DNA from: Aegilops tauschii subsp. strangulata
Taxonomy: Eukaryota > Streptophyta > Magnoliopsida > Poales > Poaceae
Direction: 5' to 3'
Assembly (NCBI RefSeq): GCF_002575655.3
Contig: NC_053040.3
Location: forward strand, 463,560,780-463,624,779
Length of the DNA: 64,000 bases
Positions 44,215 to 56,000 of this stretch are shown here, piece by piece; the first letter of the stretch is position 1, and every line of letters starts with the position of its first letter. Below the pieces are notes generated by a model. It was not told where the DNA came from and did no database searches. It was given only the letters and a program-made list of their open reading frames with translations. The position numbers and the translations under genes are program-made.

Positions 44215-47200
44215 TCAGTGCGCTGTCTCGCAGTCGAGGCATGCAATACACTGGGCGGGCTCGGCGAGGCCATAGACGTCCTCGATGCAGCTGCTGTGGA
44301 ATGTATGGTGGCATCTAAGGACAGCGATGACAGGGGGAGCGGAGGCATCGTGGGCGGCGCCCCCATGAGCCTCAAAAGCGAGGTCGAGCTTGCAGAGCGC
44401 GCACCTTGTTCCCAGCGGCTCTGTCTCTGGCGCTTCGTCATCCTCAAACAGAGCTGAAATTGCAATGAGGCAAGTACGGTCAGGTCACCAAACTATGCCT
44501 GCCTCGAATTGAGAATACAAAGAACAGTTCTAATTTACATGTGAATTCACCGAATTATATTGCCTGTAGCTATTTTAGTTCCAAAGTAGTAGAGCTTTAC
44601 CAGGACCCTTGATGTGAAGCTGCGCTTGTGAATTCACCAACTTATATTGCTGCAGAAGCTGCTCTTGCTGCTTGATTAACAGTGCCCTCCTGTAAGCAGC
44701 ACTCGACACAGCATGGGAAGACTCATTTGCATTCCCGATTTCTAGCTTTGGGACCACCATTGGGCCAGTAGCACCAGCCGGGACGCTGGCCTGGCTTGTG
44801 GGCAGAGTTATCTTGCTAAGCTTCTGTTGAATATTGTTTTGTAATTGTTGTCTTGGCAATGTAACGACTGGAGCAACAAACTGATTGACCTGGGTTGTCC
44901 TGTTGCCAATAGCTTCTGTAATGACTGGGGCAACCGGCTGACTGATCTGCCGTGTTCTTCTATTGCCAATAGCTTCTGTAATGACTGGAGTAACCAACTG
45001 ATCAGCTTGCCTTTTTCCTCTGACAACAGCATCTGTAACTGCTGGAGCAACCAACTGATTCACTTGACTTGTTCCACTGGAAATAGCTTCTGTGATGACT
45101 GCAGCAACTGACTGATTGACTTGGCTAGTTCCACTGGCAATAGCTTCTGTAATGGCATTCGACTTCTTTGCAATCTCAAGTTGCAGCTGCTGTGCAGGCA
45201 ATGGATCAACACTGGCAGGATCTTTTCCAAGTTCAGTTTCTGGATTCCCCATAAGCAGCTGAGCAGCTAATTTAGCACCCTTGCTTCTGATAGTGCTTTT
45301 CCTTTTTGAAACCAGATTAGAAGAGCCCTTGCCACTATGCAGCTTCTTTGGTGGAGATGCGATGACAGCACCATCTGATTGATCAGCCTGACTAGCGCAT
45401 TCTTCGTTTCTGTTCTTTTTACCTGGATAATAATAAAACTAATCAAAACTAGGAATAAAATATGAATGTCCTAAAAAAAGATTAAAACGAGTACACAAAG
45501 CCTCTAGTAACATACCACTGCGAACATTTCGATTAACTTTAGAAGCTGAATCTTTAGCAGCCTGTGAGTTAGTAACTCTGGAGCGCTTGGCAGTAGGGTT
45601 GGTTGCAGGAGTACTTGCTCGCTTCAGGTCTTCACTCAGAACAGCAGGCTGAGTAAGAGGTTTCCAAGCAGATTTAGTCACTTCCTGAGGGGTTCGAGCA
45701 CGGGTTACAGTGGGCCGTGCTGCAGCTAACTGAATGCTAAAGCGAGCATCTGGAGTACTTCTATTGCTGCTTGTGCTATCGACTCTTTTCTTCGCATCAG
45801 GTGTAGCAGTAACCGCAGGAGGTATACGGGTCATAGACCGAGTAACAGGGCGAAACACCTTCTGATAGGCAGGTGTGCTGCATGATGGCTCAGAGTGGCC
45901 GGCATCGCTGCTCGCTGGAATGGAAATCAAAGCAAGAGGTCACAAATATTACCATTGAAGAGCATGTCCTGGGGAGGTGTACTCATAGGTGAGTACTAAC
46001 TTGATGAAGTGAAAAGGCAATGATTTGATAAAACTATGGAAGTCTTCCTTGGAAACAAAACCACACAAATTTTATGCCAGTTGCAACTTAGTAAAATGGA
46101 AAACAGCTTTTAACAATACATTGGTTTTCCGGTGACAAAGGCTGGCATTTGTACATATCGATTTGGCTTCCAATAAAAAATACAGTATGGTACAAATGGA
46201 TGATGTAAGATAGGGAAGAATTACACACAGAATAAATGGATTAACACATAATCTGTTAAGGCAAATTGATGGGTAAGATAAATTAAATTAATTTGACAAA
46301 ATGAATTGCAGGCCGGTCACAGGCTATGGCAGAGATATAACATCAGTGTAAATAACAGCATTGTACCTATTAAATCCAAGTGAACAAATTCATAATGGGA
46401 AACAACTAATTCTCAGCATTCTGATATCTTTTTCAAGATCCCAGCATGAATAAATATGGGAATTTTAACGTTTGCCCATCGTTCCTGCGCGCGTACGACC
46501 CTGGGCCTGGTCATGCACGGCATGCAAGGTATAACAAGAAGATGGCGTGGATGACGGACTCGCGCGGAAGCGCGGAAGTGCGGTGGTACCATCCAATAAA
46601 TATGACTTTTGCACACTAGTAAATAAAGGACTCTGCCAGCATAAACCTAAACAACACAAACCCCCCTGAGGAAAAATGATCAGCTAAATTGCAACCTATT
46701 AAGAATCCTACAACAGATTTTTCATGGAGGAAATCAGATCCCACCGCACATGCCAGAACCTAGCCATGAGAATTCTTGCACAAAATAAATCATCAATCAA
46801 GTGAATGTAAAAACCAATTCCAAAGTTCCCTAATTCCATGGTAAACCAACCCAAGAAACATCTGAATCATTTCCCAAGGGTCAACTTCCAATTCTGATGC
46901 TCCCCTGTAACACCACCGCCCCCCAATTCAAGAAACACCTAACAGCCCACCTATCGCCGTACATAAGCAGGGTGGCAAGCCTCCGAAGCCAAAATCAGGG
47001 CCCGATTCCGTATCACCCAAGAATATCCCTCCATTCCAAGCACCAGAACTGCCCAATCGGGGCGACACCGGCGTCCGATCGCGGCTCCGCCCCCAAACCA
47101 AATCCGCACGCCCCCATCAGCCGCGCGCACGCAAGCGCATCTAAATCGGAATCCCCCGGCCAAAGAACCGGCACGCCGCCGCAATCAAGAAGACGCATTG

Positions 47201-47366
47201 CGTCGGAGCAGCCGCCCCGCGCGCCCCGAAGCCCGCCGGAAAGGACCGGCGCGCCGTCGCGCCGATAATAAACCCCCATCAGCCCCAAAAAGCCCGGATT
47301 GGCCCCGTTCTTACCGCTGGTGGCGGCGGCCGCCGGGCGGCCCGCGGAGCCGGACGCGCGCGGCAT
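44215..47366 (-). CDS. RING-H2 protein with internal 21-residue repeats, four exons
   Basis: Exons (transcript order) 47366-47315, 45914-45516, 45422-44601 and 44453-44215 give 504 codons (503 aa plus stop); all introns are GT-AG and every junction is phase 1. Exon 1 encodes MPRASGSAGRPAAAATS. Exon 2 is Ser/Thr/Pro/basic-rich with RPVTRSMTRIPPA and KRSRVTNSQ, a likely nuclear or DNA-contact region. Exon 3 has a basic stretch, then five tandem repeats of about 21 residues of the form VITEAI(A/S/G)xGTSQVNQxVAP (44840-45160), then a Gln-rich helix (LLIKQQEQLLQQYKL). Exon 4 carries a C-terminal RING-H2: C-A-L-C, then C-H-H-T-F-H-S-S-C and C-I-A-C. Such domains usually mark E3 ubiquitin ligases; substrate unknown. 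Intron 1 is 1.4 kb. Confidence 0.85.
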
Positions 47367-47531
47367 TGGATTGGGCGAATCGGCGGCGAGATCGCTGGAA
47401 ATCCGAGGAGAAAGCCCTAAATTCGCCTGCTTGGTTTCCTCTCCCCTTTCCTGATTTTTTTCCGGGAGGGGGGCAGAGGGGAAGGGGAAGAGAGAGGGGG
47501 GAGGGGAGAGGGGGGGCTTAGGAGATGGCGG

Positions 47532-47540
47532 CTTATATAG
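47532..47540 (-). promoter_or_regulatory. TATA box of RING-H2 gene
   Basis: CTATATAAG on the - strand, about 165-174 bp upstream of the ATG at 47366, which would give a 5' UTR of around 135 nt. Two GGGCCCA-type (site II-like) words lie just upstream at about 47566-47573 and 47613-47620, common in promoters of plant genes active in dividing cells. Confidence 0.5.
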
Positions 47541-47654
47541 GCTTCGGATGTGAGGCGTACGCCCTGGGCCCACGGTTCAGGTGGCGATGGGTCTATCACC
47601 TCCTGGGGCTTTGGGCCCAGCTGGAAGTAGCAGTGTAGGACTACCATAGCGTGT

Positions 47655-47674
47655 TTCCCTCAAAAAAAAAAAAA
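47655..47674 (+). mobile_element. Extremely truncated LINE tail with 14-bp direct repeats
   Basis: TTCCCTC followed by 13 A, flanked by CTACCATAGCGTGT (47641-47654) and CTAGCATAGCGTGT (47675-47688), one difference. The TTCCCT-A(n) end matches the 3' end of a LINE-like tail at about 30500 (GGCTTTCCCTAAAAAAA). Confidence 0.65.
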
Positions 47675-47688
47675 ACTAGCATAGCGTG

Positions 47689-48400
47689 TGACAGTGATAA
47701 AAAATTGTGACAATTCTTTTTTTTTTGCGGGGAAAAAATATTTAACCTCGTTATGCAAATTTTGAAAAATAATCAAAAAATATCTGACATCGATAATGCA
47801 TTTTATAATTGTATTATGCAAATGCAATCCACATGTGACACCACACGCTCATAGGCATGCACTTTTGTCGCACACCATAAATAGGACGGAGATCTATGAC
47901 ATGGTCTACCACGTGCGGCGGTTATTACTAAGGTGTTAGAGCCACGTGTGGCGGGGGTGCGCTATTACCGTCGAATGTGTGATCTTCTGGCACATTCCAT
48001 ATACAGCTTAGGTTCGACCCTACGGTAATTATTTGGCTTTACTCGTATCTTACAACACTCTCAATGGTAATGGTTCGTCTATTTTATCGCTTTCCAATTA
48101 ATGAATGCTCATAGATACTTCCCGCAAAAAAAAATGAATGCTCATAGATACGGTGTTAGAATTAAATAAGAAAACATATGATGAGGATAATAAATCTTGT
48201 ATAATAGAGAAACATAATTGTCCCTTTAAAAGTACAATTATCGCCATAAGTGGGGTTCCGGTGTAGATGCCATATGTGTTCTGGACAAACTTTGTTAATT
48301 GATGGCATAAAAGGTATGCTAGTACATAAGGCGGCTAAATTTCGTGTTTTGAGCCTTTTCAAAAAAATTAACCGGATCTGACCCCGGCTCGATTTTTTTT
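47689..48400. other. Repeat-rich spacer, nothing coding
   Basis: AT-rich spacer with A/T-runs; no supported gene. A tiny insert at 48118-48133 is described separately. Confidence 0.4.
48118..48133 (+). mobile_element. Minute LINE tail with perfect 17-bp direct repeats
   Basis: CTTCCCGC plus eight A, flanked by identical 17-bp words ATGAATGCTCATAGATA at 48101-48117 and 48134-48150. Confidence 0.7.
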
Positions 48401-48417
48401 GACATTTGACCCTTTTC

Positions 48418-48600
48418 CTACCCCCAGGGACCTCGGCGGTAGAGTTGCGTAGCCTACCGCCAGAACCTTTGGCGGTAGAGTAATGGTAGCCCCATTTCCC
48501 CGACGCTGACCTGGCAGACAACCTACCGCCGGCGGCCTTGGCGGTGGGAGGTGCAACCCTACCGCCGAGATCCCTGGCGGTAGGGTGTCCAACCCTACCA
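48418..48600. repeat. Alternating inverted CTACCGCC/GGCGGTAG motifs
   Basis: Within 180 bp there are at least nine copies of GGCGG(T) or its complement, arranged as alternating inverted pairs such as CTACCGCCAGAACCTTTGGCGGTAG and CTACCGCCGAGATCCCTGGCGGTAG (each within a stem-loop). Such motifs recur in wheat repeats; the element is not named here. Confidence 0.6.
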
Positions 48601-48641
48601 AAAAAATCCAGCCACTTCTGGTTTCAGTACGAGTGAGGCCA

Positions 48642-48760
48642 CCTACTGCAGGACGAAACCCAACAATCGGGCTCTCTTGTAGAACGGTGCGTACCGATCG
48701 TCGTACTCCATCTTAACGGTCGTCTTGTGACCCCTCATCCGCAGTGGCGGGAGCATCTTT
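48642..48760 (-). pseudogene. Possible plant mobile domain fragment
   Basis: The - strand reads KMLPPLRMRGHKTTVKMEYDDRYAPFYKRARLLGFVLQ (broken here into KMLPPLRMRGHKTT and MEYDDRYAPFYKRA for reading), like the R(Y)xPYxxRAGLL block that opens plant mobile domain (aminotransferase-like) proteins carried by Mutator- and Gypsy-type elements. Only about 38 residues remain. Confidence 0.35.
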
Positions 48761-49144
48761 TAAAACGAAGAATCAAATAATTAGCAACTTGTTTTCATCA
48801 ATTCAAAAGATTTGGTTCAAGAATGGTAACCCTTGTCGAACACAGGGTCAAGCATGGTATAGTTAGTGCCGATGTTGTCAGCAAGAGGTGGCCTCTTAAA
48901 TAAAATTGCATAAGCATAAGCATAAGCATAATTCAACACACATTTGTAACAATTTTTATTCATTCATTTGTAAACATGATTCTCATAAGCATGATTCATT
49001 CATTCATTCATTTTCCATAAGATTGTTTTAACATTATTCATTCGTTTTGTACAATTTTTATGCATATGGTTGATCACAAAGGTTCATCACATCATGTAGT
49101 TCATTCCTTCAATATTATGTAGTTCATTCCTTCAATAAGCATAT

Positions 49145-49692
49145 GAGTTCATTCCTTCAATAAGCATATCAAGATTTTTTTAACATGAACATGAACTAGG
49201 GTTCACCATGAACTAGGATACATATAGATGCATCACAAGGTTCATATGGGTGAGATGCATCACAAGGTTCATCACATCAAAAAAAACCTATGAGTTCATT
49301 CCTTCAATGAGCACATCAATTTTTTTAAACATGAACATGAACTAGGGTTCATCATAAACTAGGATATGCATCACAAAGGTTCATATGGGTGAGATGCATC
49401 ACAAAGGTTCATCACATAAAAAAACCTATGAGTTCATTCCTTCAAAAAGCATATCAAGATTTTTTTTACAACTAGGGTTCATCATGAACTAGGATACATA
49501 TAGATGCATCACAAAGGTTCATATGGGTGAGATGCATCACAAAGGTTCATCACATCAAAAAAACTATGAGTTCAATCCTTCAATAAGCATATGTAGATTT
49601 TTTATAACATGAACAAGAACTAGGGTTCATGATGTATTTAAAAAAAAAGTAAATACATATCAAGATTCATCACAAAGGTTCATATGGTTGAT
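49145..49692. repeat. Four-copy tandem satellite, unit about 130-145 bp
   Basis: Units start near 49145, 49290, 49429 and 49566, each opening ATGAGTTCATTCCTTCAA (last copy with one change) and containing GAACTAGGGTTCAT and GATGCATCACAA(A)GGTTCATATGG. Within a unit the word TCACAA(A)GGTTCAT recurs two or three times, so the satellite is built from a shorter ancestral motif. Related single words occur back to about 48960. The array is cut by the Copia LTR that starts at 49700. Confidence 0.85.
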
Positions 49693-49699
49693 ACCTATC

Positions 49700-51416
49700 T
49701 GAAGGAAATATGCCCTAGAGGCAATAATAAAGTTGTTATTTATATTTCCTTATATCATGATAAATGTTTATTATTCATGCTAGAATTGTATTAACCGGAA
49801 ACTTAGTACATGTGTGAATACATAGACAAACAAAGTGTCCCTAATATGCCTCTACTTGACTAGCTCGTTAATCAAAGATGGTTAAGTTTCCTAACCATAA
49901 ACATGTGTTGTCATTTGATGAACGGGATCACATCATTAGAGAATGATGTGATGGACAAGACCCATCCGTTAGCTTAGCATAATGATCGTATAGTTTTATT
50001 GCTATTGCTTTCTTCATGACTTATACATATTCCTCTGACTATGAGATTATGCAACTCCCGAATATCGGAGGAACACTTTGTGTGCTATCAAACGTCACAA
50101 CGTAACTGGGTGATTATAAAGATGCTCTACAGGTGTCTCCGATGGTGTTTGTTGAGTTGGCATAGATCAAGATTAGGATTTGTCACTCTGTGTATCGGAG
50201 AGATATCTCTGGGCCCTCTCGGTAATGCTCATCACTATAAGCCTTGCAAGCAATGTGACTAATGAGTTAGTTGCGGGATGATGCATTACGGAACGAGTAA
50301 AGAGACTTGCCGGTAATGAGATTGAACTAGGTATGATGATACCGATGATCGAATCTTAGGCAAGTAACATAGCGATGACAAAGGGAACAAGGTATGTTGT
50401 TATGCGGTTTGACCGATAAAGATCTTCATAGAATATGTAGGAGACAATATGAGCATCCAGGTTCCGCTATTGGTTATTGACCGTAGATGAGTCTCGGTCA
50501 TGTCTACATAGTTCTCGAACCCGTAGGGTCCGCACGCTTAACGTTCGATGACGATCGATATTATGAGTTTATGTGTTTTGATGTACCGAAGGTTGTTCGG
50601 AGTCCCGGATGTGATCACGGACATGACGAGGAGTCTCGAAATGGTCGAGACATAAAGATTGATATATTGGAAGGTTATGTTTGGACACCGGAAAGGTTTC
50701 AGATAGGTTTGGGCATTTTCCGGAGTACCCGGGGGTTACCGGAACCCCCCGGGGGGTTAATGGGCCTTCATGGGCTTTAGTGGAAGAGAGGAGGAGGCGG
50801 CCAGGTGGAGGCGCGCCACCCCAAGCCCAATCCGAATTGGGGGGGGGGGGCTTTGCTTCTCTCCCTCTTCCTCTTTCCTTCCCCTCCTAGTTGGACTAGG
50901 AAAGGGGGGAACCTACTCCTAGTAGGAGTAGGATTCCCCCCCTTGGGGCGCGCCCCATGAGGCCGGCCGGCCCCCTCCTCCCCTCCTTTATATACGGGGG
51001 AGGGGGGCACCCAATAGACACACAAGTTGATCTTTAGCCGTGTGCGGTGCCCCCCTCCACAGTTTTCCACCTCGGTCATATCGTCGTAGTGTTTAGGCGA
51101 AGCCCTGCACCGGTAACTTCATCATCACTGTCACCACGCCGTCGTGCTGACGGAACTCTCCCTCGGCCTTAGCTCGATCTAGAGTTCGAGGGACGTCACC
51201 GAGCTGAACGTGTGCAGATCGCGGAGGTGTCGTGCGTTCGGTACTTGATCGGTTGGATCATGAAGACGTTCGACTACATCAACCACGTTACTCAACGCTT
51301 CCGCTTTTGGTCTACGAGGGTACGTAGACACACTCTCCCCGCTCATTGCTATGCATCTCCTAGATAGATCTTGCGTGATCGTAGGTAAAAAATTTGAAAT
51401 ACCGCGTTCCCCAACA
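49700..51416 (+). mobile_element. Copia 5' LTR (Angela/WIS/BARE-like)
   Basis: Starts TGAAGGAAATATGCCCTAGA and ends CGCGTTCCCCAACA, 1717 bp, with a TTTATATACGGGGG promoter block near 50988. Directly downstream is a primer-binding site (TGGCATCCGAGCC), a variant of the initiator-Met tRNA complement TGGTATCAGAGCC. The 5' flank CTATC (49695-49699) should be one half of the target duplication; the other half is outside the window. Confidence 0.9.
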
Positions 51417-52649
51417 GTGGCATCCGAGCCAGGTCTATGCGTAGATGTTATATGCACGAGTAGAACACAAAGAGTTGTGGGCGATAATAGTCATACTGCT
51501 TACCAGCATGTCATACTTTGATTCGGCGGTATTGTTGGATGAAGCGGCCCAGACCGAGATTACATGACCGCGTTCATGAGGCTGGTTCTACCAACGTGCT
51601 TCACACACAGGTGGCTAGTGGGTGTCTGTTTCTCTAGCTTTAGTTGAATCGAGTGTGGCTACGCCCGGTCCTTGTTGAAGGTTAAAACAACACACTTGAC
51701 GAAAAATTGTTGTGGTTTTGATGCGTAGGTAGAACGGTTCTTGCTAAGCCCGTAGCAGCCACGTAAAACTTGCAACCACAAAGTAGAGCACGTCTAACTT
51801 GTTTTTGCAGGGCATGTTGTGATGTGATATGGTCAAGACGTGATGATATATAAATTATTGTATGAGATGATCATGTTTTGTAACAGAGTTATCGGCAACT
51901 GGCAGGAGCCATATGGTTGTCACTTTATTGTATGAAATGCAATCGCCATGTAATTGCTTTACTTTATCACTAAGCGGTAGCGATAGTCATAGAAGCAATA
52001 GTTGGCGAGACGACAACGATGCTACGATGGAGATCAAGGTGTCGCGCCAGTGACGATGGAGATCATGACGATGCTTCGGTGATGGAGATCATGAGCACAA
52101 GATGATGATGGCCATATCATGTCACATATTTTGATTACATGTGATGTTTATCCTTTACGCATCTTATTTTACTTAGTACAGCGGTAGCATTATAAGATGA
52201 TCCCTCACTAAATTTCAAGGTATAAGTGTTCTCCCTGAGTATGCACCGTTACTAAAGTTCGTCGTGCCGAGACACCACGTGATGATTAGGTGTGATAAGC
52301 TCTACGTTCACATACAACGGGTGCAAGCCAGTTTTGTACAGGCAGAATACTCGGGTTAAACTTGACGAGCCTAGCATATGCAGATATGGCCTTGGAACAC
52401 TGAGACCGAAAGGTCAAGCGTGAATCATATAGTAGATATGATCAACATAGTGATGTTCATCATTGAAAACTACTCCATCTCACGTGATGATCGAACATGG
52501 TTTAGTTGATATGGATCACGTGATCACTTAAATGATTAGAGGGATGTCTATCTAAGTGGGAGTTCTTAAGTAATATGATTAATTAAACTTTAATTTATCA
52601 TGAACTTAGTACCTGATAATATTTTGCATGTCTATGTTGTTGTAGATAA

Positions 52650-52959
52650 ATGGCCCGTGCTACTGTTCCGTTGAATTTTAATGCGTTCCTAGAGAAAGCT
52701 AAGTTGAAAGATGATGGTAGCAACTACACGGACTGGGTCCGTAACTTGAGGATTATCCTCATTGCTGCACAGAAGAATTACGTCCTGGAAGCACCGCTGG
52801 GTGCTAGGCCTGCTGCAGATGCTACTGATGACGTTAAGAACGTCTGGCAGAGCAAACTGATGACTACTCGATAGTTCAGTATGCCATGCTTTACGACTTA
52901 GAACTGGGACTTCAACGACATTTTGAACGTCATGGAGCATATGAGATGTTCCAGGAGTT
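52650..52959 (+). pseudogene. Copia gag, 5' part
   Basis: Reads MARATVPLNFNAFLEKAKLK and GSNYTDWVRNLRIILIAAQK, typical of Copia gag, and runs to a stop at about 52872. Coding then continues in another frame (VQYAMLYDLELGLQRHFERH) to the LINE insertion, so there is a frameshift near 52865. The second half continues at 60511. Confidence 0.8.
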
Positions 52960-53004
52960 TTTTTTTGACACCTGAAACAGTAGGAGAGCTCTCCTACTGT
53001 GTAA

Positions 53005-56000
53005 TTAAATTAATAAATGAGAGGATTTACATATGGTTCTGTACATGCCGTCCCCTTTGGGGATGGTTGGGGGGGGGGGGAAGGGAACAAATGAAAGAGT
53101 AGCTACAAAGGAGGTGAGAAAGGAGGTGTGTTTTTCTCCAACCCTATGAGTTACAAGAGATAGATCCTCTTTTAGTCTTGAAATCCAGTATGTTTTCGTG
53201 GGTGTTATTCTTCTGAAGACTTTATTATTTCGTTCCTTCCAGATGGTCCATGTAGCTTGTAGAAATATTGCCATGAACATTGGCTTGTTCCATACAGTTT
53301 TAGCTGTGCTTATCCAATCCAATCGTGAACCTTGAGAACTCCAGCAGATGGCAATATCAGACCAGCAATCCTTGCTGAAGGCACAACCAAAGAAAGATGT
53401 TCAAGTGTTTCTTCCACGTTGGACTCGCAGAGGGGGCAAGTATAGTCATTGCCAATGTCGTAGTGTCTTCGCTTCAGCATGTTTCTGGTGTTGAGTCTAT
53501 CAGACAGAAGAAGCCACCCAAAAACCTTTATTTTCATTGTAACCTTAGACTTCCAAAGCCAGGTATAAGTTTGATGGGCCCGAACCTCCCTGAAGCAAAA
53601 GTTATAGTAGTTGCTGGCCGAGTACGTCTGAGTCGTCCAGGTACAGTTCCAGCTATCATTCCCCGAGAGGCTATCTTGCAGTTGAATGTCACGTACGAGA
53701 CGTTGAAGATCTCTAGTCTCTGCATGCGCCTGTACCGAAAGCGGCAGATGAAACGTTTCGCGCAAAGTCATGGCCCCCAAGAAATCTCTAACAGAAATAT
53801 CCTCCTGGGTGGTGAATGAGAAAGCCCGCGGGTGTGTTTCTGCCAGAATACCATCCGTCCAATGATCCTTCAAGAAGAGTATGTCATTCCCCGTGTGAAC
53901 TTGGGCTTTGGTAATCCCTCGGTAGATTGGCATTAGTCTCATCACATCCCGCCACCAAAAAGACCCGCAGGGATCAGCTGCATGGGGGATCTTGCTGCTA
54001 TAATACGTGTTCCATATGAGTTCCACCCAAGGCAGGTCCCATCGTTTATAGAATTTGTGGAGGTATTTTAGCAGAAGTGCATCACTTTGTACCTTAAGAT
54101 TAATGACACCGAGGCCTCCCGAAACCTTGGGTTGGCAGACCATGTCCCAAGCCGCAAGAGAGTTGCAAGAATCCCCATTCTCCGTTTTTTTGGTCCATAA
54201 GCATTTGCGTCTGATTTTGTCCAGAAGTTCAATAATGCTCACTGGCAACTTGAGAGTACAAAGAGCGAAGATGATTAGGGAGGTTATGACCGAGTTGAGC
54301 AGTGATAATTCCCCCCCATAGGAGATCATGTTGAGTGTAGCAGAAAGCCTACATTCCACCCGACAGACAAGAGGGAAAAGATCTAGCACAGATGGCCTGG
54401 TCGTCCCCATAGGCAAACCGAGGTATGTGAAAGGCATTTTACCCACCACACACCCGAATATGGTTGCAATGCAGTTGTACGTGTCTTCCTGACAGTTTAT
54501 GGGGATCAAAGTTGACTTGTGGAAGTTTATTTTGAGACCAATAGAGGTTGCATAGTCCAAGAGAATGTCTTTGATGATCACTGCTTGCGTTGTGCATGCT
54601 GGCATGGCTAGAATAGTGTCGTCCGCGTATTGAATGACTGGGTAGTCCGTTTGATTGGTCGAGGGGAAAGGCAGCTGGATTGCTCCTCTAGTGTAGGCGT
54701 CATTGATTGCTGCTTGCAAGAGATCAGCCGCCAATACAAACACCAGAGGCGAGAAGGGATCGCCTTGCCGGACCCCGCATTTACAATGGAATTGCCGTCC
54801 AGGTACACCGTTCAAGAGAACCGCAGATTTACCAGACCCAAAGATGCATTGCACCCAGCCAAGCCATTTGTCATTAAAGCCCATATTCTTCATTATTGTT
54901 AGCATGGCTGCATGATCAATAGTGTCGAACGCCTTGGCAAAATCAAGCTTGAGTAACACAATTTCTTTCTTAGAGGCCTGGCATTGGTAAATGTATTCAA
55001 ATGCCCAAGCAAGGCAATCTTGGATAGTGCGGCCTTTGAGGAATCCATATTGATTTTGATGAATTATACGTAGGATCACTCTTTGCAGGCGGTTGGCAAG
55101 TAGCTTGGTTATGACTTTGAGACAGCAGTTTAGCAAAGTGATTGGTCTATAATCGTTGACTGATGATGGGGCATTATTTTTGGGTATTAATGTGATGAAA
55201 CCATCATTAATGCTTTCAAGATTGAGATTACCATCAAAAAAATTGGGTGCAGAGCTTATAGAAGTCATGCTTGATAATGTACCAACAAGATTTCAGAAAC
55301 GCACCGTTAAAGCCATCCGGGCCAGGTGCACGATCGGCTGGCATGAGCTTAATAACATTATCGATCTCTTCCGTGGTGAATGGAACAGTAAGCTCATCTA
55401 ACCCATCAACTTTTTTAATAATTCTATCCAGATTGAATTTCATATCATGATGTGATGCCGAACCCAATCTTTGCTTGAACGTATTAAAGATGAGTGCCTC
55501 TTTTCCAGCATGATCCTCCACGATGGTGTCATTGTCATTGGTCAGGGAGGCAATGTTGTTAATTCTCATCCGTTCAGAGGCCATCGCTTGAAAGAACTTT
55601 GAATTCTCATCTCCGAATTTAACCCAACATATAGTGCAACGTTTTTTCCAATATTGCTGCTGATAAGATAAGAGACGAAGAATATGTGACTTGAGAATCC
55701 TCCTAAAGTTTGCTTCTGGTAATGATAGCGGGCGTTTGTTTTCCAACTCATCAAGTTCAAAAAGTGCCTTATTGGAATTTTCAATGGCAATAGAAAGTCT
55801 AGAAATCCCTCTGCTCCAAACCTTAAGAGCATGTCTGAGAGCCTTTAGCTTTCTGCAAAGAACCGTGGCCATATTGTCGGACCGAATCTGTCTGCCCCAA
55901 ACTTGCTGGACAATATCAAAAAAACCATGATGCTGGACCCAATAAGATTCAAAATGAAACACCTTTGATCGTGGAATGGAGGTGTCAATTGTGACAACAC

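Noticed and set aside
47013..47573. A 186-residue open frame on the - strand over the RING gene start
   Set aside because: Only MPRASGSAGRP and the next few residues (47315-47366) are coding by the splice model; the rest is 5' UTR and intron 1 read through. The splice donor at 47314 and the phase match to exon 2 favour the spliced model.
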